Of a stretch of 64,000 nt of DNA, positions 60,732 to 64,000 are shown piece after piece; the first letter of the stretch is position 1, and every line of letters starts with the position of its first letter. The stretch covers positions 2,852,001 through 2,916,000 of the forward strand of contig NZ_JAUSWY010000001.1 in assembly GCF_030815585.1 (NCBI RefSeq). Reading direction: 5' to 3'. The DNA comes from Arthrobacter pascens (GTDB lineage Bacteria; Actinomycetota; Actinomycetes; Actinomycetales; Micrococcaceae). The notes under the pieces are model-generated. The model was given only the letters and a program-made list of their open reading frames with translations, searched no databases and was not told where the DNA came from. The translations under genes and the position numbers were made by a program.

Positions 60732-61601
60732 GTGAGTGAAGCAAGAGCGATGCAGAATCCCGCGGCCACCGTGGAATCCCACCCCTGGAGCCGGTACGTG
60801 GCCCTGGGAGATTCCTTCACGGAAGGTATCGGCGATCCCGAGCCTTCAAGCCCAGGCGGCTACCGCGGTTGGGCGGACCGGGTAGCCGAGGAACTGGGCC
60901 GCGGCCACAGCGATTTCGCCTACGCCAACCTGGCCGTCCGCGGCAGGCTCCTCCAGCAGATCGTGGACCAGCAGCTCGCCCCGTGCCTGGCCCTGAAGCC
61001 GGACCTGGTGACGCTTTCCGCCGGCGGCAACGACCTCATCCGTCCCGGCGGCGATCCCGATACCCTGGCGGAAAAACTCGATTCGGTGGTCCAGATCCTG
61101 GGCATGGGCGGCGCCACCGTGGTGCTGTTCAACGGACCGGACACGGGATCGTCTGTCCTTGGCCGGATCCGCAGCAAAGTGGCCATCTACAACGAGAACC
61201 TGCGGACCGTTGCGGCCCGCCACGACGCCGTCATCGCCGACATGTGGTCCCTCCGGCAGCTTAACGATCCGCAGATGTGGGACGAGGACCGGCTGCATTT
61301 TTCGCCCCTGGGCCACCACACCATCGCCGCCATGGTCCTTGACTCCCTTAACGTCCAACACACCCTCGAACCGCTGCTGCCCAAGCCGCTGCCGCCACGG
61401 ACCTGGCGTGAAGCCCGCACCGGTGACCTGGTGTGGGCGCGTGAATACTTCGTCCCCTGGGTGGTACGGCGGTTGCGCCACCGCTCGTCCGGTGACGGGA
61501 TCACGGCAAAACGCCCGACGGCGGGACCTGTGTTTGGCCCCGGGGTCCCGTTGGGATCCGGCGAAGGTCCGCTGGGCACCACCGACGCCGGCCGCCGCTA
61601 G
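60732..61601 (+). CDS. SGNH/GDSL hydrolase
   Basis: A 289-residue esterase or acyl hydrolase. The four SGNH blocks are visible: VALGDSFTEG (Ser), VRGRLLQQI (Gly), LSAGGNDLIRPG (Asn) and DRLHFSPLGHHTIA (His). There is no signal peptide, so it is cytoplasmic. The C-terminal about 50 residues (REYFVPWVVRRLRHRSS and onward) are basic and Gly-rich. GTG at 60732 is the start. It is near the AlkZ-like gene on the same strand. Confidence 0.9.
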   Translation: MSEARAMQNPAATVESHPWSRYVALGDSFTEGIGDPEPSSPGGYRGWADRVAEELGRGHSDFAYANLAVRGRLLQQIVDQQLAPCLALKPDLVTLSAGGNDLIRPGGDPDTLAEKLDSVVQILGMGGATVVLFNGPDTGSSVLGRIRSKVAIYNENLRTVAARHDAVIADMWSLRQLNDPQMWDEDRLHFSPLGHHTIAAMVLDSLNVQHTLEPLLPKPLPPRTWREARTGDLVWAREYFVPWVVRRLRHRSSGDGITAKRPTAGPVFGPGVPLGSGEGPLGTTDAGRR

Positions 61602-61628
61602 CTCGAGCCTCCGAGGCAGCGGAAGTAC

Positions 61629-62777
61629 ATGGTCCCCGGGATGGATCCGGATGAGGTGGTACGGCTGCGGCTTGGCGGCCAGATGCTTCGGGAGCCGGCG
61701 GCGGCTTCCCCTGAGGATGCCCTCCGGAACCTGCTGGCCGTGCAGGCGCAGGAATTTCCGTATGCCCGCTGGACTCTGGCCCAGCGGGCACCGTCCGCCA
61801 CCGCGGCCGATGTGGAACAGGCTGTAGCCGACGGGCGGATCCTGCGCACCCATATCCTCAGGCCCACCTGGCATTTTGTCCACCGGGATGATCTGCGCTG
61901 GCTGATGGCGCTGTCCGCACCCCGGCTTCACCAGGGAAACGCAGGGATGTACCGGCGGACGGGTATTGACGCGGCAACGGCCCTCCGGGGCGGGCAGGTC
62001 CTGGCTGAGGCTGTCAGCGGCGGGAACCATCTGACCAGGGAGCAGCTCGCGGCCACCCTGCAGGATGCCGGTTTCGCGGCGAAAGGGCTGGAACTGGCGT
62101 ACCTGATCATGAATGCGGAGATCAGCGGGGCCCTTGCCAGCGGCTCTCCCGTGCGGAGTGCAGGCGGAGCGCTGAAGCAGACCTACGCCCTCTTCGACGA
62201 GCGCGTGCCGGCCGGGCCTGCGGTGCCCTTGACCCGGGCGGAAGCCCTCGCCGAACTGACCCGCCGCTACTTCACCAGCCGCGGTCCGGCCACCGTCAAG
62301 GACTGTGCCGACTGGTCGGGCCTGACCATGGCTGATGTCCGGCAAGGCCTGCAGCATGCCTTGGACGCCGATCCGGCTGTACTGGCCACCACGGTGATTG
62401 ACGGCGTCGCGTTGTACTTCAGGCCTGGGGCGGACACAGGCGAGGCCGCCGGACAGGCGCGGCCCCGAATCGACCTGGTCCAGTGCTACGACGAATACAT
62501 CATGGGATACTCCGCCACCAGGCACTATATGGGAGGCAGGGCACCGGCCTTCCCCGCGGCTGACGCCCCCATACATGTGGTGCTGCTGGACGGACGGATG
62601 ATCGGATCGTGGCGGCATACCCTGCTGCCCGGCCGCTGCGAAGTGGATGTCCGCCTGTCCGCATCCGCTCAGCAGTTCAATGCTGCGGTGGACACTGCGG
62701 TGGCAGGATACGCGGCCTTCCTGGGAACGCCGGCCGTGCGTGTGCAGTCCGGGGCTAAGCTGGAAGCACACATATGA
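61629..62777 (+). CDS. Winged-helix DNA-binding protein, AlkZ-like family
   Basis: A 382-residue protein of the HTH_42 family. LLAVQAQEFPYARWTLAQR contains the Q-x-Q motif that is catalytic in the DNA glycosylase AlkZ; ILRPTWHFVHRDDLRWLMAL is the next conserved block. RYFTSRGPATVKDCADWSGL and DEYIMGYSATRHYMGG mark later parts of the family. Family members unhook interstrand crosslinks or remove bulky adducts; the substrate here is unknown. It begins 28 bases after the SGNH gene. Confidence 0.88.
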   Translation: MVPGMDPDEVVRLRLGGQMLREPAAASPEDALRNLLAVQAQEFPYARWTLAQRAPSATAADVEQAVADGRILRTHILRPTWHFVHRDDLRWLMALSAPRLHQGNAGMYRRTGIDAATALRGGQVLAEAVSGGNHLTREQLAATLQDAGFAAKGLELAYLIMNAEISGALASGSPVRSAGGALKQTYALFDERVPAGPAVPLTRAEALAELTRRYFTSRGPATVKDCADWSGLTMADVRQGLQHALDADPAVLATTVIDGVALYFRPGADTGEAAGQARPRIDLVQCYDEYIMGYSATRHYMGGRAPAFPAADAPIHVVLLDGRMIGSWRHTLLPGRCEVDVRLSASAQQFNAAVDTAVAGYAAFLGTPAVRVQSGAKLEAHI

Positions 62778-62790
62778 GAGGCACGGCACC

Positions 62791-63261
62791 GTGAACAATC
62801 TGTTTTTCTGGATCATCGTTTTGTCGTTCGTGATTCCCATGGCGATGCGGATGTACCGGAAATCCGTCAACCGCCGGAACCAGGAACAGAGTTTTTCCGG
62901 CCGCTACCCGGACCAGTTTCCGGGTGCGGGGCCAGGCCCGCAGAACAGCCAGCCCCGCGACGGCTACACGCAGCAGGACTACATGAGCGGCGGCTTCCGC
63001 CAGCTCGACAGGCCCCAGCCGTTGCCGCCCAGCCATCCCCTGCCACCGCTGAACGAGCAGTTTCCGCCGTATGGGCAACCGCTGCCTCAGCAGGACGCGG
63101 AACCACAGCAGCAGCCGGCCGCCCCGGCGACTCCCCCGCCGCCGTCAGCCCCGCAGGGCTACCGGGCCCGCAAGCTGGCCGAACTGGACCAGCAGTACAG
63201 CAACGGCGAGCTGGCCATGGATGAGTACATGAAGCGGCGCTCAGACATCATGAACGGCTGA
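62791..63261 (+). CDS. SHOCT-domain membrane-anchored protein
   Basis: A 156-residue protein with an N-terminal helix (MNNLFFWIIVLSFVIPMAM), a long Pro/Gln-rich linker (residues 30-120) and a short C-terminal SHOCT-like motif (RKLAELDQQYSNGELAMDEYMKRRSDIM). GTG at 62791 is 14 bases after the AlkZ-like stop, so the two may be co-transcribed. SHOCT domains bind other proteins or nucleic acid, but no role is known for this one. Confidence 0.78.
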   Translation: MNNLFFWIIVLSFVIPMAMRMYRKSVNRRNQEQSFSGRYPDQFPGAGPGPQNSQPRDGYTQQDYMSGGFRQLDRPQPLPPSHPLPPLNEQFPPYGQPLPQQDAEPQQQPAAPATPPPPSAPQGYRARKLAELDQQYSNGELAMDEYMKRRSDIMNG

Positions 63262-63287
63262 CCACCTGGACCTGCGGATATCGACGG

Positions 63288-64000
63288 TCAGACCAGGAAC
63301 GCATTCCGGAGCTGGCTGCCGAGCTGGCCGATCTCGGTGAGGAAGCCGTCGTGGCCGATGGGCGCTTCAATAAGGTGCACGTCAACCTCTCCGGGCAGGG
63401 CAGCCGCCAACTCCCTTGACTGGGACGGGAAGTACAGCCGGTCGCTGTCCACGGCAGCCACAAAGAACCGGGCTGAGGCGAGGCCAAGGCTCTCACGCAG
63501 TGAACCCCGGTTCCGGCAGACGTCGTGGCTCATAAGGGCCTCGGTGATGGCAATGTAGCTGTTGGCGTCAAACCGCCGGACCAGTTTGTTGCCCTGGTGG
63601 TCAAGGTAGCTTTCCACCTGGTAGCGGCCGCGGTCCCCCAGCGCTGCCGCCTGGAATGGCGTTTCCGGGGCCTGGGCTGACCGGCCGAAGCGGCCGTCGA
63701 ATTCCTGGGCGGAGCGATACGTGATGTGGGCGATACGCCGTGCCAGCGCCAGGCCGCCCTCCGGGAAGGGACCGCCGTAGTAGTCGCCGTCGTTGAAATT
63801 GGCATCCTGGCGGATGGCCAGAGTCTGTGCCTGCGCGAAAGCGATCTGTTCGGCGGTGCTCGCGGCTCCGATCGAAATCACGGCACACCGCTGTACCCGC
63901 TCCGGATAGGTGACAGCCCATTCCAGGGCACGCGCCCCTCCCATGGAGCCGCCAAGGACGGCGAACCAGCTGTGGATGCCGAGCTGGTCGGCGAGCCTGG
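63288..64000 (-). CDS. metX: Homoserine O-acetyltransferase, N-terminal part outside window
   Basis: C-terminal about 237 residues of a methionine-pathway enzyme that acetylates homoserine. The frame is open to the window end. SWFAVLGGSMGGARALEW carries the catalytic Ser just inside the window. NDGDYYGGPFPEGGLALARR is the conserved middle, AVDSDRLYFPSQ holds the Asp and EAPIGHDGFLTE the His of the triad. The alternative succinyl-transferase specificity cannot be excluded from this part. It converges on the SHOCT gene. Confidence 0.93.
   Translation of the reverse strand, partial: RLADQLGIHSWFAVLGGSMGGARALEWAVTYPERVQRCAVISIGAASTAEQIAFAQAQTLAIRQDANFNDGDYYGGPFPEGGLALARRIAHITYRSAQEFDGRFGRSAQAPETPFQAAALGDRGRYQVESYLDHQGNKLVRRFDANSYIAITEALMSHDVCRNRGSLRESLGLASARFFVAAVDSDRLYFPSQSRELAAALPGEVDVHLIEAPIGHDGFLTEIGQLGSQLRNAFLV

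Noticed and set aside
60846..62870. A 674-residue minus-strand open frame, one of the longest in the window
   Set aside because: It lies opposite the SGNH hydrolase and AlkZ-like genes, which have complete family motifs. The minus-strand translation is low in hydrophobic order and shows no motif.

Overview
This is a 64 kb, GC-rich chromosomal window from a high-GC Gram-positive bacterium. Gene order and protein style fit the Micrococcaceae, most likely an Arthrobacter or Pseudarthrobacter type. The evidence is the actinobacterial order rpsB-tsf-pyrH-frr-cdsA, the dxr-rip-ispG group, DivIVA-type and DUF4383 proteins, an actinobacterial leucine-catabolism locus and frequent GTG starts. No phage, insertion sequence, CRISPR array or secretion locus was seen. 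About 66 protein genes and three tRNA genes fill the window, most of them on the minus strand.

Layout. 1-10.7 kb (minus): isoprenoid and housekeeping genes dxr, rip, ispG, a GNAT gene, proS, then a TSUP permease and a PLP decarboxylase cut by the window edge. A 2.2 kb accessory patch sits between rip and ispG: a SatD-like regulator, a DUF3307-like membrane protein, a decayed MFS gene and a YciI protein. 10.8-13.0 kb: a second TSUP permease and a lipase-maturation-factor homologue. 13.0-26.3 kb: what looks like a complete leucine-degradation set. BkdABC makes isovaleryl-CoA, an acyl-CoA dehydrogenase oxidises it, a biotin carboxylase/carboxyltransferase pair carboxylates it, a MaoC hydratase and a CitE-like lyase give acetyl-CoA and acetoacetate, and a two-subunit CoA transferase activates acetoacetate. 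TetR and Lrp-type regulators lie divergently, each with a visible palindromic operator. 26.4-28.4 kb: small membrane proteins.

28.4-34.4 kb: two sodium/solute symporters, each with a small membrane partner, surround a LytS/LytTR two-component pair whose kinase carries a one-base frameshift. 34.4-39.8 kb: a DivIVA-like protein, then cdsA, frr, pyrH, tsf and rpsB, with a long structured rpsB leader. 39.9-47.5 kb: an M23-type peptidase, an acyl-CoA dehydrogenase with a strong operator, a CAT-anticodon tRNA, a GT4 glycosyltransferase, a DMT permease, a CDP-alcohol phosphatidyltransferase, a holin-like membrane protein and a Bcr/CflA efflux pump. 48.0-60.0 kb: two tRNA-Asn genes, dnaG, dgt, dusB, a YibE/F protein, an alpha/beta hydrolase coupled to an acyltransferase, a GNAT gene, glyS, a YdcZ-type permease and an S4 RNA-binding protein. 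60.0-64.0 kb: two hydrolases, an AlkZ-like protein, a SHOCT protein and the C-terminal part of metX.

No wholly new multi-gene system stands out. The items most worth following are the SatD/DUF3307-like pair with its AT-rich operator cluster, the long leaders of rpsB and proS, the CRP-type sites at the bkd and acetate-symporter promoters, and the four-motif DivIVA-like protein. All functional statements rest on reading motifs and family resemblance by eye; no database search was run.
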